The position numbers were made by a program, and so were the translations under genes. A DNA stretch of 64,000 nucleotides from Dromiciops gliroides (Eukaryota; Chordata; Mammalia; Microbiotheria; Microbiotheriidae): NCBI RefSeq assembly GCF_019393635.1, contig NC_057861.1, positions 356,711,953 through 356,775,952 on the forward strand. Reading direction: 5' to 3'. The notes under the pieces were generated by a model. The model had not been told where the DNA came from. It saw nothing but the letters and a program-made list of their open reading frames with translations, and ran no database searches. Shown piece after piece: positions 52,985 through 64,000 of this stretch (position 1 is its first letter; every line of letters starts with the position of its first letter).

Positions 52985-53215
52985 AAAATCACCCCACCTT
53001 TCAGACACTTAGTTGTGTGACCCTGTGCAATTAACTTACCCTCTTTTTTTGCCTCGGTTTCTTCAAGTGAAAAATCAGGATTATAAGAAAACCTATGTCC
53101 CATGGTTGTTGAGAGTTTCTAAAAAGATAATATTTGTAAAGTGTTTGACATAATGAATGGCCTATGTAGGTACTACATAAATGCTTATTATTATAATTAT
53201 TACAATTATTATTCT
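52985..53215 (+). mobile_element. MIR/THER1-type SINE
   Basis: 'cagacacttagttgtgtgaccctgtgcaattaacttaccc', 'tgcctcggtttcttcaagtg', 'gataatatttgtaaagtgtttgacataatgaatgg..taggtactacataaatgcttattatt' is the forward core plus L2-like tail. Confidence 0.65.
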
Positions 53216-53329
53216 AATTGAATAAGTCCAAGGTAAGGATACTCATCACCTATAGAGGAAGCCCTTTCCATTTTAGGAGAGATAAGTGTTAAAGATTTTT
53301 TGTCTTCTTGTTTTTCCCTGACATTAGAT

Positions 53330-53865
53330 CTTTTCCACATATCTGAAGACAGGTAACAGCCCACCTGAACTTTATCTTCTCTAATGTAAAGATCCTAATT
53401 TCTTCCAATAAATCCAAATTTCTAGGGACTCAAAGGCCTTCACCCACAGTCATTGCTTTCATCTGAATAATTTCTAGTTTACCAATGGTCTTCATAATTT
53501 ATAGCACCCTTAGATGAACACAGCATTCTAGATGAGAATTTAGGACTAATACTATCATTTTCCCATTTTTGGAAGCCATTCTTATTCCTATTACTGTCTA
53601 AATAAAGCTATGCATGCTCTGTCTACTTTAATTTCTCTATTAAAATATGGTGATAAATGAGTTGTAACAGAAATATGAACTCCAGATATTTATTTCATGG
53701 AGTTATTCCATTAAAATTTCTTTTAAATTTTTAAGATATTTGTTGCTGATTCATTAATTCCCTAAAAATGACATTAGGTCATACCAGTAACAAATCTCTC
53801 CCTTACCTTTCACCCTAATTTTTTTTTACTACTTTCCCATGTGATTATTCTAACGATTTGTTCAG
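53330..53865 (-). mobile_element. CR1/L3-type LINE, antisense
   Basis: 'ttcatctgaataatttctagtttaccaatggtcttc', 'gatgaacacagcattctagatgagaatttaggactaatactatcatttt', 'ggaagccattc' follow the antisense CR1/L3 order ('...cagctt gtcaatgtccttc', 'aacacagtactccagatg', 'tggaagc'). Very diverged. Confidence 0.4.
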
Positions 53866-54377
53866 GATATTTTAAAGCATTTTTAACTACTTGTATCATA
53901 TTAACAATAATAGTATTGTCAAAGAGTTGTACTACAATGTGATTCCGAGTCTATTTCTTGGAATAAACTGCATGACTTTAAACCTTATAGTGTGTCCACT
54001 TAGGGACTAAGATATTGCATCATAAAAACAGTACAACATCATTATCATTGCTTAAGTAAAATTGTAATTGCATCTCAGCAGTCAGGTTCTCAGCTTGATG
54101 ATGGCTTCTACACTCACTTAAAAAAATCATTAAGGGTTCTCAAGATGGTGGACCCACTTAAAAGGTATATTACATTTCCCTACCTTTTGCTATACTCACC
54201 AGAGCAACAGTGGCTATTTGTATGTACTAGTTTACATGCATTTAGTTACAAAATACAAATCTGACTTATTTAAGCCCACTCTCACATGGATATGTTAGAC
54301 ATATCTAAATTAAGGCTAATTTCCCTTTTGGTTTTAAAATATATTTTTGAAGAAGAAAGGATGTGTATGTACATATC

Positions 54378-54419
<42 letters not shown>

Positions 54420-54654
54420 TTGAATAACTGTTACACATTTAATTTCATAGTAGAGTGTATATTTGTTCAGCTGTTACTTGATCTTTTCTATTTTATTCTT
54501 TCTGCTGGATTGGTTGGAATTTTACCTTTCTGAAGCCTTGTCTTCTCTCTACTCCTTTCTATTCCCTCTACTCCCTACCTCAGTTCTCCCTGGATATTTG
54601 ATCAGTTATACACAATTAAAACATTTACCTTGCTTTTGAATCTACAAGCAATAT
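53866..54654. other. Unassigned DNA with (TA)n
   Basis: A (TA)n microsatellite fills 54380-54415. 'ctcaagatggtgga' at 54136-54150 resembles an L1 5' end but is isolated. No gene is seen. Confidence 0.5.
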
Positions 54655-54950
54655 GGGGGCAGCTAGGTGGTACAGTGGATAAAACACTAGCCCTGGAGTC
54701 AGAAAGACCTAAGTTCAAATCTCACCTCTGACACTTACTAGCTATATGGCCCTGGAGAAGTCACTTAACTCCAATCACCTTCTCCATTTGTCCTGCTCTA
54801 TTTCTTGCCACTGGACCCAGGTGGCTCTGGAGGAGAGAGTGAGTTTGGTGACTTTGCACAGCCCTCCCTCACTTAAATCCAATTCAGTGTAAGTCACAAC
54901 ATCACCCAATGTCACGTTCTCCTTTGAGAATGAAGAACAAACAGCAGGAA
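54655..54950 (+). mobile_element. Long composite SINE variant
   Basis: The standard head (GGGGGCAGCTAGGTGG) is followed, after 'cacttaactcc', by a longer 3' part: 'ccactggacccaggtggctctggaggag', 'gactttgcacagccctccctcacttaaatccaattc', 'tcctttgagaatgaagaacaaac'. The terminal 'gagaatgaagaacaaac' looks like an RTE-type LINE end and replaces the usual short A-tailed end. Confidence 0.75.
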
Positions 54951-55034
54951 CAATATAATGACCTTCAGGTTCAAATGTTTGCCTCCTAAGCTACTTTATG
55001 GAATTTATATAAGATGAAACATCAGTTGAGTACT

Positions 55035-55245
55035 TAAATTGGAGTCCAGATGATCCACATTAAAATCTTGTCTCCAACACTTGTGACCTGTGCAACCTTA
55101 AGCAAATCAATACACATCTTTAAATCTCAGTGTAAAATAGTGATATTAATACTATCCACCTCACTAAATGTTTGTGAAGATCAAATGAGATAACATACCT
55201 GAAGCATTTTCCAGATATTAAGGTGTTATATAAATTCCAGATATT
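55035..55245 (+). mobile_element. MIR/THER1-type SINE
   Basis: 'gagtccagatgatccacattaaaatcttg', 'aaatctcagtgtaaaatagtgatattaat', 'tcaaatgagataacatacctgaagcattttcc' is a forward copy with an L2-like tail. Confidence 0.55.
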
Positions 55246-55257
55246 GGTAAAATTGAG

Positions 55258-55493
55258 CTAGGTGGCAAAATAATGTGCCAGGCCTGGATTCAGGAAGGCC
55301 TGAGTTCAAATCTGGTTTCAGATACTACCTGTCTGACTCTGGACAGGTCACTTAATCCTGTTTGCCTCAGTTTCCTCATCTGTAAAATGAGCTGGTTAAG
55401 GAAGTGGTGATCCACTCTAGTATCTTTGCCAAGAAGACCTCAATTGGGTTCATGAAGAGTTAAATGCTGCTCAAACAACTGAACAACAACAAT
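55258..55493 (+). mobile_element. Composite SINE with RTE/BovB-like tail
   Basis: Full three-part copy: head 'gagctaggtggcaaaataatgtgccaggcctggattcaggaaggcctgagttcaaatctgg', body 'tgcctcagtttcctcatctgtaaaatgagctgg', tail 'ccactctagtatctttgccaagaagacctcaattgggttcatgaagagtt..ctgaacaacaacaa'. Confidence 0.85.
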
Positions 55494-56110
55494 GTGTGAA
55501 ATCATAATATTCTAGAGCGCGCAGTTAAAAAATTCTTTACATTCATGCAGAGGTTTGTCTCTGTCCATATGTAAAGTTTCTGTGTATCTCTAGGTTATTT
55601 TAGTGAATCTATACATGAGTTAAGAAATCATTTAGGTAAAAGCAAAGTATAGTAAACAGTGTTTATTACCAGGCAATGTAAGGGAAAGTTGAGGAAAGCA
55701 AAGATCTTTTATTGTGTTTAAACTTTCCTCAGTCCTTGAAAAGATAAAATAACCAATACCTTGATTCAAAGTCTTTGCTCTGAGACATCTTCTGAGGTCT
55801 AGCAGTTCTCCTCTACCTCTCCTTTCTCTGCTGAACTTCTCTTCTCCTGTCCTTTTCTTCTTTGCTTTCTCCTGTTGATTATTGACCCACTGTTTTCTAT
55901 GCTTTCCAGTTTTGCTGGTTGAGTCATGGCAGACCATGGACCACAGTCTCTGATCTCTATTCTTTCACAAGTCTATGGTTGTTTCTTTTAAAACTTCCTA
56001 ATACTGAAGTACATCCTCCAGCTCTAAATCAGTAATAGTGCTGTCACTGACAGCACCAGGAGGAAATCCTAGTCCCAAATGTTGGTCAGTTCTCAAATCT
56101 TACATTCAGA
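55494..56110 (-). mobile_element. Probable solo LTR, antisense
   Basis: Read on the minus strand it has purine-rich middle DNA, two AATAAA-like signals (complements of 'ttttattg' near 55708 and 'tttatta' near 55661) and ends ...GATTTCACACA at 55494. The 101-codon Lys/Arg-rich minus frame is a translation of the purine-rich part. Left and right borders are not fixed by a duplication. Confidence 0.35.
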
Positions 56111-56154
56111 AAGAAATACGTTTCTTCTTTCTACCTGGTTTTATTTTTCCCCCA

Positions 56155-56280
56155 AGGTAATCCAGAATAGCCCAAGGTCAAATAGCTAGTAAATGTCCAG
56201 TGTGTGAGGCTGAATTTGAACTCAGATTCTCCTGACTCCAGGGTTGGTTCTTCATCCACCTTAACACCTACCTGCCTCTC
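56155..56280 (-). mobile_element. tRNA-derived SINE or MIR-like, antisense, diverged
   Basis: 'agcccaaggtcaaatagctagtaaatgtccagtgtgtgaggctgaatttgaactcagattctcctgactccagggttggttcttcatcc' fits the reverse SINE with many changes. The 3' A/T-run is lost. Confidence 0.65.
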
Positions 56281-56524
56281 TCCTGTCTGTCTATACTGTC
56301 AAAAGAGTTGTAATTTCTACAGTCACAGAAAGGAAGCTTCACAATATTTCCAGATAAGATTTTTGAGTTAGGACACTAACACTGTTCAATGAGAATGCAT
56401 AAATGAATGTCAGTGATGCCTCACTTTTGTCCTAAACTCTCAAAATAATACTTCCAAGTAGTTAAAAAAAAGTTCTAGTGTTTCAGCTTTGTGATTACTC
56501 AATTTAAGAACAAAGCATATGTGT

Positions 56525-56572
56525 GCCCAGGTGTGTATATGTATATATGTGTTTGTGTGTGTATGTGTAGAG
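56525..56572. repeat. (TGTA/TGTG)n microsatellite
   Basis: Alternating TG and TATG units. Confidence 0.85.
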
Positions 56573-59454
56573 GAAGGAAAATTTGCCAAATTATAATGAA
56601 CCCAGCAGAAGAGTTAAGAACAAGAGTAAATTTTTGAGTTCTCATTTTTCACAATCTCAAATGAATATTTTAAGAATTACCATTATCCTCCACTCCAATT
56701 TATTTTAGTTTTATTAATTTTGGAGTGATCTACCCTCTTTGGGTCTTTGAAAATATTCCTTTCCTTCCTCATTTTCATAGGGTTATCCTAGGTTAAAGTT
56801 GCTTATTTAATCCAACATTAATTAATTCATAATAAAATATTAATGGTGAATGTGTACTAGATCCCAGTGTTATTTGCTCTCTTATAATGGAAATTAAAAA
56901 TTTTATAACCAAGTAAGTTACATAGGAGTTCAGAAAAAGGGAAGAAAATATCAAAGCCAGACAAGGAAGATAACATTTGTGCTGAAATTAAGCAGAATAT
57001 ATTTCTCTTCTTTCCAGCCAGATAGCTTATCCCCATATGGATACCCTTTGCCTCTTTCACGAGTTTTAAGTTTCCTTATATAGATTGCCTTCTACTATTA
57101 CAGTATAACTTATTTAAGGATAGGAACTGCATTTCTTATTTGTATTTGAATCCTCGGTGTTTCTTACAGTCTCTGGTAAATAGTATGCACAAAAGAAATA
57201 CTCTATCCATCTTTTTATCTGTGTTATCTAGAAAGTACAATAAATAATGGAGACCAATAATCTGAATAAATATTTTTCAAATTATTGCTTCCTTCCACCC
57301 CCAGATCCCTGAGAGAGCAAGGAAATTAACATATTCACCTACTCCCTGTGACACTAGCTCAGCTTAATTCATAACTTTCTTTATCCTCAGTTTACTCACC
57401 TATAACATGACGAGATTGGATTAGAAATGAGATAGTTGTAATAGACCACCTCCGAGATCCTTCAAATCTGACATCTGTAATATACAAGTAAAACCAACAA
57501 TCCATTTAAACAGCTATCATGAGGTGTATGGGAATGCATTTTATCCAAAACTTAAGTCAGTTTAGAATTTATCTCTACATTCAGGCCAGACCCAAGAATT
57601 CTAAAACACAGTTCATAGTATCTCAGCTCAATCTCAGTCTTTTTCAAGATGAAATTTTACTGTTCAAGAAGGATGCTCACCCTTATCAAGTCACCTTATG
57701 GTATTCAGGATTCATCCAATGATTCATCTGTATCTCCCATTTGAGTTATTTAATGCTATTCTGGTCTTCCTGTCTAACCAAGATTGTACATTTCTGTTCA
57801 AAGTCCAATGACTAATAGGGATTTCCAACTGTTTCCATTTTTACAGCTGTTTCATCTCTCTTAGATGAGAGGATGTGACTCAAAGACAGAACCCGGGGAA
57901 GAGAGCATTTCTTCTGCTTACCTGTTGCTTTTTTCACTCTCAGTCTTTCTCTATCCTTAAACATCCCACAAAACATCACACCCTTTGCTATTGAATCTCA
58001 TATCTGGTTCACTTTTGCCTTTGTTGTTTAGTCTTAGCTTTATTAGCAGGGGTCATTCATTCATTCATTCATTCACTAGCTTCAGGCATATACATCTCAT
58101 GTTGCAGGTATATTTATTATTTTTGTAAATACATATATGCATATTTTATATAAAACATATATATATATATACTATTTTGATTGATATTATTCAAGTCAAC
58201 TTAAAACTGTCATGGAACTCATAGTAGCTTTTTGCTATTATGCAATTTTACAATCAATGAATATATATAGTAAGACTACTATCATGGGATGACTATAAAA
58301 TTATTATTTTAAAAATGACCTCCACAAATGAAAAATAAAATTGGGGAAACATTGGTCTTGACAAACATAGCCAGGCCTTTGTGTTACACTAAGACTCTGA
58401 GGACAGAAGAAACATTAAGCATTCGGGAGATTTTATCAAAGTACAGCCATTCGAGCCCACATTCCTGGCAGTTGTAGAGATCCTGAAAAAGAGATAAGCT
58501 AAATTATAGATGTATGAAAATGGGAAATTAATATAACTGATTAATACATTTTCCACCTTTGTAAGCTTCTGAAATATACATTAAAAGTAAAGAATTTTTG
58601 TCATTAAGTACTTCTGCCAACTTTGATTCCTTCTATTTGCAATGAGATAGAAGGGCATTCAGGGAACCAAAGCTGGGTTTAACTTTGTTTTAACACTGTT
58701 TTAACACTGCACGAAATGTTGGAAATGAAGAGCCTATATTTGAAAGTGAACTCAAACCTTATTTTCTTTTGAAGTGAATAAATTAAGATAAATCCATAAA
58801 AACTCCCCCAAATGACCAGACATTAACTAATGGGCAGTAGCCATCACAGTGAACTTTGCCTTGAAACAAAATTAAAATTAAACAGAATTTGGTTATGAAT
58901 CTCAACACTTTAGTCACCCTTGAAGATCTCTGAGATAAATTCGAAGTGCAAGATCACCACAGGGGAAATAAGTAAATACTGTTTTATTCTTATAATTTTC
59001 TCTGCAGAACAAAATGTATGAAAAAATCCCACTACCATTATACGGTTTATTAAATAATTCATCTTATTAGACCTATGAGTATATAAAAAAATTGTTCCTG
59101 TTAGGTTCCTAACAATGAAAGTTATCAAATAAAAGAAGTTATATCCATCTAATAGGAAACAAACTGATACCACAGAGGAGAGGAATACAGATACTCATAA
59201 AGATGCCTTATATCATCACACAATACAAGCCAACATATTTGGTGCCAAATGTACCAAAAATAAAACATTATTTATATCTATGCATTATTGTTAATACCTA
59301 ACGGTAATGTGCAAACATTTCTTTCTCTTATAATAGGTCTGGCCCACCAGGTTCCTCTGGGACAGTAACCCCCTTTTAAAGTTAATAGTTGTTCATTTTA
59401 AGGCAACAGCTTCTGCCTTTCAGTCAGTCTCTTACTTTTCTCCTAAGGAAGGAT
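56573..59454. other. Mostly unassigned DNA
   Basis: A decayed forward MIR may cover 57350-57485 ('cctcagtttactcacctataacatgacgagattggattag', 'accacctccgagatccttcaaatct'). A (CATT)n run lies at 58053-58074 and TATA runs near 58160 and 58262. An exon-like minus segment is listed separately. No gene is recognised. Confidence 0.5.
58384..58482 (-). other. Exon-like segment on the minus strand, unproven
   Basis: On the minus strand a good 3' splice-site-like sequence (ttatctctttttcag) precedes 58482. Starting there, one phase is open for 32 codons (DLYNCQECGLEWLYFDKIS...) to a stop at 58386-58384. A second pyrimidine-rich AG lies inside it. No family is recognised, and no partner exon can be seen, so it is only a candidate terminal exon. 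Confidence 0.12.
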
Positions 59455-59665
59455 CATGGTAGCTATGTGGCATAATGGATAGAGTACCTGACTTGGATTC
59501 AGGAAGTTTTATCTTCCTTAGTACAAATCTGGTCTTATGCACTTACTAGCTGTGTGACCCTGGGCAAGTCACTCAAATGGAAAACCACTCCAGTATCTCT
59601 GCAAAGAAAACCGTAAATTGTATCATGAAGCATTGGAAAAGACAGAAAAACAACTGAAAAACTTC
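59455..59665 (+). mobile_element. Composite SINE with RTE/BovB-like tail, internally deleted
   Basis: Head 'ggtagctatgtggcataatggatagagtacctgacttggattcaggaag', body 'cacttactagctgtgtgaccctgggcaagtcac', then a jump to the tail 'tggaaaaccactccagtatctctgcaaagaaaaccg..tgtatcatgaagcattgg..aacaactgaaaaac'. The 'tttcctcatctgtaaaatgagctg' part is missing. Confidence 0.75.
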
Positions 59666-60529
59666 TTAAAAATATGTAGGGCATCTTCAGAGGATGCATA
59701 TACACAATAATAGATTCCTAACATACTTTGTTAGGCTGGCATAGAAGAAAAATTAATTTTCTTATGAAAAGGATCATCTGAGCAAACAGTTCTCCAAATA
59801 AATGTTGTTTATGTGTATAAAGAAATATGTGGGGTTTTTCACTAATATTTATGATAGGATATACAGGAAAGAAGCTTTTGGCAAGAATGTACATGTTTCC
59901 ACTAAAAAAGAATTGACAAAGAGTACATGTAAGTTTTGTAAAGGCCAGAAGAAAAGAGAGAAAGAAGGGAAAGGGGGAAAATGATAGCTTGTATTTTCAA
60001 ATAAAAGAAGTAATTGGAGGGATTCAGCTATCTAAAGAGGAAAACATAAAGATGGGGAATTTGTTCAGATCAATCCATTAGCACAAAAAAGAAAGAGGCC
60101 AGATGGCATAGATTTTTATCTGTTCCATGAGAATATTTTGTTTATTCCATAAGAATGAAACATCATGAAATAAGATAGTGGGCCTCACCCAGTTCAGAAG
60201 TGAGAAACTTTACAAATTAGTTTGACCTATATCCTTCCCAACACTTCTAGTAGAGAAAGAAAAAATATATAAAGGAAATCAACAAAAATAAAAACAAGTT
60301 TTATCCTATTGTTCAGCTCTTTTGGGGCATTGAAATTGGAGGGAAATTTTCACATTCTTAGATAAAAGTAAGTTTGCACAAATTTCTTTCTCTCTATTGG
60401 TATCTCTATCTCTCTATTTCTATATTTAATTGATATTGATACATATATATATGTACATATATATAAATTTATACACACATAAATATTTAATTATAAACAT
60501 ATGTGTGTAATTGCCAAATATAATGGGAT
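59666..60529. other. Unassigned AT-rich DNA
   Basis: A purine-rich run lies at 59940-59985, and TATA/CACA-type low complexity at 60395-60490. No repeat family or gene is recognised. Confidence 0.5.
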
Positions 60530-61510
60530 TTTTTTCTTTATCCTTATTGACCTCTCAACCCCTATTGAAACTGTTATTTATCCTCTTCTCCTGAATATTC
60601 TCTCCTTTTTAGGTTTTCATGGCACTGTTCTCTCTTTGTTCTCCTGTCTGATTGTTCTTTCTAAGTACCTTTTGTTAGATGTTCATCTGGATTATACCCA
60701 ATTAACAATAAGGGGAAGCTAAAAGTTTAACTCTCAACCATCTTCTCTCCTGTCTTAAATTCTCTCATTTAGTTATCTCATAATTTCTGTGGTTTCAATG
60801 ATTATCTTCATAAGGATGATTTCCAAATACATATATCCAGTACCTACTTCTCTACTGACCTTACTAACACATCCCCTCCTGCATTGTGAGCATTTCAAAT
60901 TGGTTGTATTGTAGATATTTCAAAATCAAAGTGCATGAAACAACTCATTATCTTTCTCCCCCAAAACTCTCCCCTTTTCGTCATTCCTTTATGGACAACA
61001 TAGCTGGAATATACTCAACATTTGTTCCAAAATAGTCACCACCCTAATTTGGGTACTTATCACTTAACACCTGGAAAATTAATTTTTTTTTTTAGTTGAC
61101 CTCCATGCCTGAAATTTTTCCTCATCCCAATCCCAATTGACCAATGATTTTCCAAATTATTGTATCTGACCATATCATACTAATTACTTCCAACATCAAA
61201 TATAAAGTCCTTTTTTTTGGCATTTGAGGCTCATCACAACATGGCTCATTCCTTTCTTTCTAGTCATCTTATACTTTACTCCCCTTTAGATAATCTATGA
61301 TAAACTGACAGACATTGTTGCTGTTGCTCACACATTCTACTTAATTTCCTCATTCTATGTCATTGTATTCTCTGTTTCCCATGCTTGGGAAAACCATTTA
61401 TTGGTTTCCATTATTTCAAGACAGTTCATATCTCATCTTCTAAAGGAGATATTTAAAAGTTTCTTCCTTAGGCTTCCTCCCTACCTCCTCTGCTAGTAGT
61501 ATCTCCCCTT
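60530..61510 (+). mobile_element. L2-clade LINE, ORF2 and 3' region
   Basis: The L2 coding order is followed: 'gtggtttcaatgattatcttcataaggatgatttccaaatacatatatccag', 'tctctactgacc', 'catgaaacaactcattatctttctcccccaaaactctcccc', 'aatttgggtacttatcac', 'tgaccatatcatac', 'tataaagtcc', 'tttgaggctcatcacaacatggctc'. All frames are broken. It is the most continuous L2 piece in the window. Confidence 0.65.
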
Positions 61511-61677
61511 TGAGGTCACTTTATATTTTATTTTCTATATACTTCATAGGTACAGGCTTTTTTGGTTTGGTTTCACATACATATGCATACATATGCATAT
61601 ATAAACACACACATGCACACAAACACAGAAAACTGTGTAATAGATTCACATATGACCTTGTTTCTCTTCTCTCTCTT

Positions 61678-61828
61678 TTTTTTTTTTTTTTTTGCGGGGC
61701 AATGAGGGTTAAATGACTTGCCGAGGGTCACACAGCTAGTAAATGTCAACTGTCTGAGGCTGGATTTGAACTCAGGTCCTCCTGTATCCAGGGCCAGTGC
61801 TTTATCCACTGAGCCATCTAGCTTCCCC
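61678..61828 (-). mobile_element. tRNA-derived marsupial SINE, antisense
   Basis: A T-run of about 17, then 'gcggggcaatgagggttaaatgacttgccgagggtcac' to 'gagccatctagcttcccc', a full-length reverse copy. The flanking 'ctcttctctc' and 'ctcttctattt' may be a diverged duplication. Confidence 0.88.
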
Positions 61829-62084
61829 CTCTTCTATTTTTATATGAAAATATTCTTTTTAATATAACATAAATACCAAATTAAAATAAGAAATAAGTGC
61901 ATTAAGACCTCCTAATCCCTATATGTAACATGAAAAGATTATAATTTATTTAAATTCAAATCAAATTTCTTTATAAAAAGACAGTAACAAGAACAATTCT
62001 ATAAGTCAGTGAAGGCTTAATTATTTCAAACAGTATTCATTATCACCTAATTGTAGGACAACAAAAGGATTTACACAGTGCTTA
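61829..62084. other. Unassigned AT-rich spacer
   Basis: No recognised repeat or gene. Confidence 0.45.
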
Positions 62085-62220
62085 AATTTTAATGTAATAG
62101 TTCTCATAGACACTTTAGGCTAGAAGCCAGTCCAACCTCCTCATTTTACAAATCAAGAAAATGGAAGATCAGGCAAGCTATGAGACTGGACCAGGGCCAT
62201 GAATCTAATTCTTTGTGAAG
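62085..62220 (-). mobile_element. MIR-type fragment
   Basis: 'agacactttaggctagaagccagtccaacctcctcattttacaaatcaagaaaatgg' is the inverted MIR 'ttagaggtcatctagtccaaccccctcattttacagatgagg'. Confidence 0.55.
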
Positions 62221-64000
62221 CCTGAAATCAAAGTGAGGCCTTATGATTTTCAGTAAATTATCTTTCACTTAACATCATCTGCTTCAATATTTGGACTTTA
62301 TAACTATGAAGATTGAAGGTGGGTGACTGTGTACTTTGGGGTACATATTTAAACAAAGGACTGTCTCAGAAGTAAAATTCACCCTTTTTTAAAGATAAGA
62401 ACCAAGCAGGAATCTTAGCTATCTCCTAATAGTATGACTGCGCGTCTCCAAAAAATGTCTTTCTATATCTTATATTTTAGAATCAAGAATACAGAGGTCA
62501 GCAACAACCCTAACAGTCAATGGTAGACCCAGCTTGTGAATAATGAGTTCCCTCCTAAGCTGATTCCTCCTAAAGCAAGAAAATCAGCAGTAAAACAAAC
62601 TGAGATTTCTATCAAAGTCTCTACTTTTGAAGGGAAAAAATGTTCCTTCAGTAAGAAAAACTCACTGTGTTCATCTAGATGATTATTCATTCTAATGACT
62701 TCTAATAATTAAGTATACTGTGGGGATTTGCCAATAAACATATAACAGCTCAACTTAAATTTAGAGCAGCCCTGAGTTTCTCCTCTCATTCCAGATATAC
62801 ATGTAAATATGACCATGCCAGATCCCTCCAAAGTTCTCATCTGCTTGAAGAAGCTGAGAATATCAGGAAGGAACCAAAGTTTCCTAAGAAATAACCCAAA
62901 TAGTGAACTAGAAAAGTATCAGACAGTTGTTGACTATATAGATTAGAAAAACCAGGAGTGCTTTGTGAGATGATTCAATTGTCTAAGATCTGAGAGCCAT
63001 GATCCCAAGGTTGACTGCTGTGAAGATGTCCTTACATTCTAGCAACACCTCTATCATCCAAAATTGCTCACATTTGAAGCAAGTAATTTATTAAGCTTGC
63101 ACTATGGGGATGGGGCTGGTAACTACAGGTGTGAAGAAGTCTGGAGGGTGAAATGATTTGTGCCTGGAGTCAACCTATAATAGTTGACTGTGGAAACCAC
63201 TTATTAGGATGGCAGTGACCCTGTGTGGGGGTTATGGATTTTAAATGGTTAAATCCTCTAGTGATTGGCATTTTAGCTGTTGAGGAAAGTCTTGGTAGTG
63301 AAGTAAACTTAATTTTCCCCTAACATAGGATCAGTTCCTATATCTGACATTTAAGGGGTATTTGACCATGTCCAATCATTTAACCTTTGTCTTCTGGAAA
63401 ACTGTCTAAAACTCCATTGCAAAGAAAGTAAAGAAGTTTCTCATAAGGAAATTGCCACCCCAAATCATCCTAAGTATGGTGCCCAAAACAAAATAGCTTG
63501 TTACAATAAACTCAATATATATCTTCAGTTCAATGAGTGTTTGGTGAGATTAAAACAAGTATTATTTGCTCAGTGACAGTTATCTGAGAGGCTCAATATG
63601 ATTCTGATCATGTTATATGCTGTAACACAGTGAGAGTTACCATTCTGAGAGAATCAAAACAAATTAAGGGAATCCATTAGCAAATTCCAAAGATATTGTA
63701 CCTCCACACAACCTTACCCTTGACCCTTCCCAATGAAGGATCATTTTCAGTTCAGCTTTCTTTTTAACCAGAATAAAGTTAAAAATGTCCATTCTCCTCC
63801 AGATTCATGATACAAAGTGCCTCTATACAATTCTTTTTTTCTTCTGTATTTTATCCTCCAGAAATCATTGATGCTTTTTGTGGGAATGCATCCTTGTACT
63901 TTTTAAAACTTTGATGCTTTGCTGAGTACCTTCTACATCTGAGCCTTGTCAGGAGTAAAATCATATGCTCTTAAATCCCTCAGTGTTACTGAATGTACAG
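62221..64000. other. Unassigned DNA at the right edge
   Basis: No transposon family is recognised over about 1.8 kb. At 62795-62894 a splice-acceptor-like tctcctctcattccag is followed by a phase open for 33 codons; this is too weak to call an exon. Nothing else coding is seen. The composition is less AT-extreme than elsewhere, so part could be conserved. Confidence 0.45.

Noticed and set aside
54136..54150. ctcaagatggtgga as a second L1 5' end / YY1 site
   Set aside because: No L1 sequence follows it, so the short match is probably coincidence.
55632..55937. 101-codon minus frame rich in Lys, Arg and Glu
   Set aside because: It is a translation of the purine-rich part of a probable LTR; no domain and no start context.
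62795..62894. Acceptor-like sequence with 33 open codons
   Set aside because: No donor or partner exon and no recognised family; such cases are frequent by chance.

Overview
This 64 kb window is AT-rich vertebrate chromosomal DNA, almost certainly from a marsupial. The clearest sign is a recurring tRNA-derived SINE (about 20 copies) of the type I associate with marsupials (WSINE1/MAR1-like). Some copies carry a 3' tail resembling RTE/BovB LINE ends. Marsupial-type L1 LINEs, solo ERV LTRs, and old MIR- and L2/CR1-clade fragments make up most of the rest. I cannot name the species. No bacterial feature, CRISPR array, operon or intact protein-coding gene is visible. Open frames longer than 100 codons are L1 remnants, frames through SINEs, LTRs or microsatellites, or antisense shadows.

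Layout. 1-7 kb: a solo LTR at the left edge, a largely featureless stretch, then decayed MIR and L2-like pieces. 7-10 kb: three young-looking SINEs with target-site duplications (TSDs), two of them an inverted pair. 10-15.3 kb: a layered locus in which an L1 ORF2 copy is split by an LTR and a UBA52 (ubiquitin-L40) processed pseudogene, and further on by an antisense LTR; a second L1 3' end then faces it. 15.3-19.7 kb: AT-rich DNA with SINEs and one exon-like segment. 19.7-21.5 kb: a 5'-truncated minus-strand L1 with TSDs and a recognisable ORF2 C-terminus. 21.8-23.3 kb: two more LTRs, one with six CAGTTG-type repeats upstream of a TATA-like box. 23.9-27.6 kb: a repeat-poor island. 27.6-35.4 kb: an L1 cluster with an apparent 5' inversion, an ORF1 plus inter-ORF copy lacking most of ORF2, and a plus-strand copy that keeps its 5' end with a YY1-like motif. 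35.8-45 kb: microsatellites, SINEs (including two that used the same target site) and L2 fragments. 45.3-49.1 kb: further L1 copies stacked on one another. 49-64 kb: old MIR, L2 and CR1 fragments, composite SINEs, one probable LTR and long unassigned stretches.

No genes can be seen working together. The window reads as an intergenic or large-intron region. Its main interest is transposon archaeology: nested insertions, an ORF2-deleted L1 form, an apparent twin-priming inversion, repeated use of one SINE target site, and several untested conserved-element or exon candidates. Family names are assigned by eye from remembered consensus features; edges without TSDs may be off by tens of bases.
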